From Lachnospiraceae bacterium (GTDB lineage: Bacteria > Bacillota > Clostridia > Lachnospirales > Lachnospiraceae): a DNA stretch of 35,680 nucleotides. The DNA is taken from positions 1 to 35,680 of the forward strand of contig JALFLW010000037.1 of NCBI GenBank assembly GCA_022774505.1, written 5' to 3'. Below the pieces are notes generated by a model. The model worked only from the letters and a program-made list of their open reading frames with translations, was not told the origin of the DNA and made no database searches. How positions within the stretch are numbered: position 1 is the first letter of the stretch; every line of letters starts with the position of its first letter. The translations under genes and the position numbers were made by a program. Positions 35,573 through 35,680 of the stretch are shown here, one piece after another.

Positions 35573-35680
35573 ATATGTGTTCAAAATTCTTTCCTTTGTT
35601 GATTTTCCTTGCAAATTAATGCAAGAAGTTGTAACTAAGGTTGCGAATTTGATGTCTTTTTGATGTCATTTGCTTGCAAT
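35573..35680. other. Non-coding edge region with inverted and direct repeats
   Basis: No gene is seen here. It holds the inverted repeat CTTGCA-AATTAA-TGCAAG (35608-35625) and a direct repeat TTTGATGTC/TTTGATGTC near 35650-35667. These could be operator sites for the parB transcript. No convincing promoter could be placed. Confidence 0.4.

Noticed and set aside
1..35680. Integrase, excisionase, rep protein, tRNA or rRNA genes
   Set aside because: I looked for tyrosine or serine recombinase motifs, replication initiators and RNA genes on both strands and found none, so element type (integrative versus plasmid) is left open.

Overview
This window looks like the backbone of an integrative conjugative element, or a large conjugative plasmid, from a Gram-positive gut Firmicute, most likely a Lachnospiraceae/Clostridiales species. 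The reasons are the consistent AGGAGG-type ribosome binding sites, the low-to-moderate GC, and a gene set typical of Tn1549/CTn-like elements: MobC and an HxHxH relaxase, PcfB, a VirD4 coupling protein, a Maff2-type small membrane protein, a VirB6-like protein, DUF4313, PrgI, VirB4, an NlpC/P60 plus 3D-domain hydrolase, a giant methylase-helicase, an LPxTG Cna-B adhesin, a sortase and SpoVG. No integrase, excisionase or rRNA/tRNA gene is visible, so the ends of the element lie outside the window.

Every gene I can support is on the minus strand, so reading order is right to left. (1) 35.7-31.1 kb, maintenance: ParB, a four-repeat zinc-ribbon protein coupled to it, a ~500-bp non-coding region with iterated inverted repeats and a promoter, a ParM-like actin, a ParR-like adaptor and two small proteins, then a strong terminator. 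(2) 30.9-26.3 kb: a 1,560-residue sortase-anchored surface protein with about nine Cna-B-like modules. (3) 26.2-23.6 kb: a DUF5688 protein, a 39-residue micro-protein, a RadC-like JAMM protein and a Toprim primase-like protein. (4) 23.6-23.2 kb: a gene-free segment with two strong hairpins and four spaced repeats, the best candidate for oriT or a replication/control site. (5) 23.2-18.2 kb, DNA processing: unknown protein, MobC, relaxase, coiled-coil protein, small protein, PcfB-like protein and coupling ATPase. (6) 16.1-9.3 kb, the mating channel: structured leader, Maff2, VirB6/TrbL, DUF4313, PrgI, VirB4 and cell-wall hydrolase. (7) 9.3-0.25 kb: a DpnD/PcfM-domain protein, the 2,272-residue methylase-helicase, sortase and a tandem SpoVG protein, closed by a terminator. 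(8) 0.2-0 kb: a new transcription unit with a promoter carrying two copies of an operator and the first codons of an HTH regulator.

Together the genes form a complete donor machine. The relaxase and MobC nick oriT, PcfB and VirD4 deliver the strand, and VirB4, VirB6, PrgI and Maff2 make the channel. The hydrolase opens peptidoglycan, the adhesin plus sortase would promote contact, the primase and the methylase-helicase would help the incoming strand become established, and the Par genes stabilise it. The least explained parts are non-coding: the switch-like leader before maff2, the long structured leader before parM, the iterated repeats at 23.4 and 33.1 kb, and the operator-controlled start of the HTH gene.
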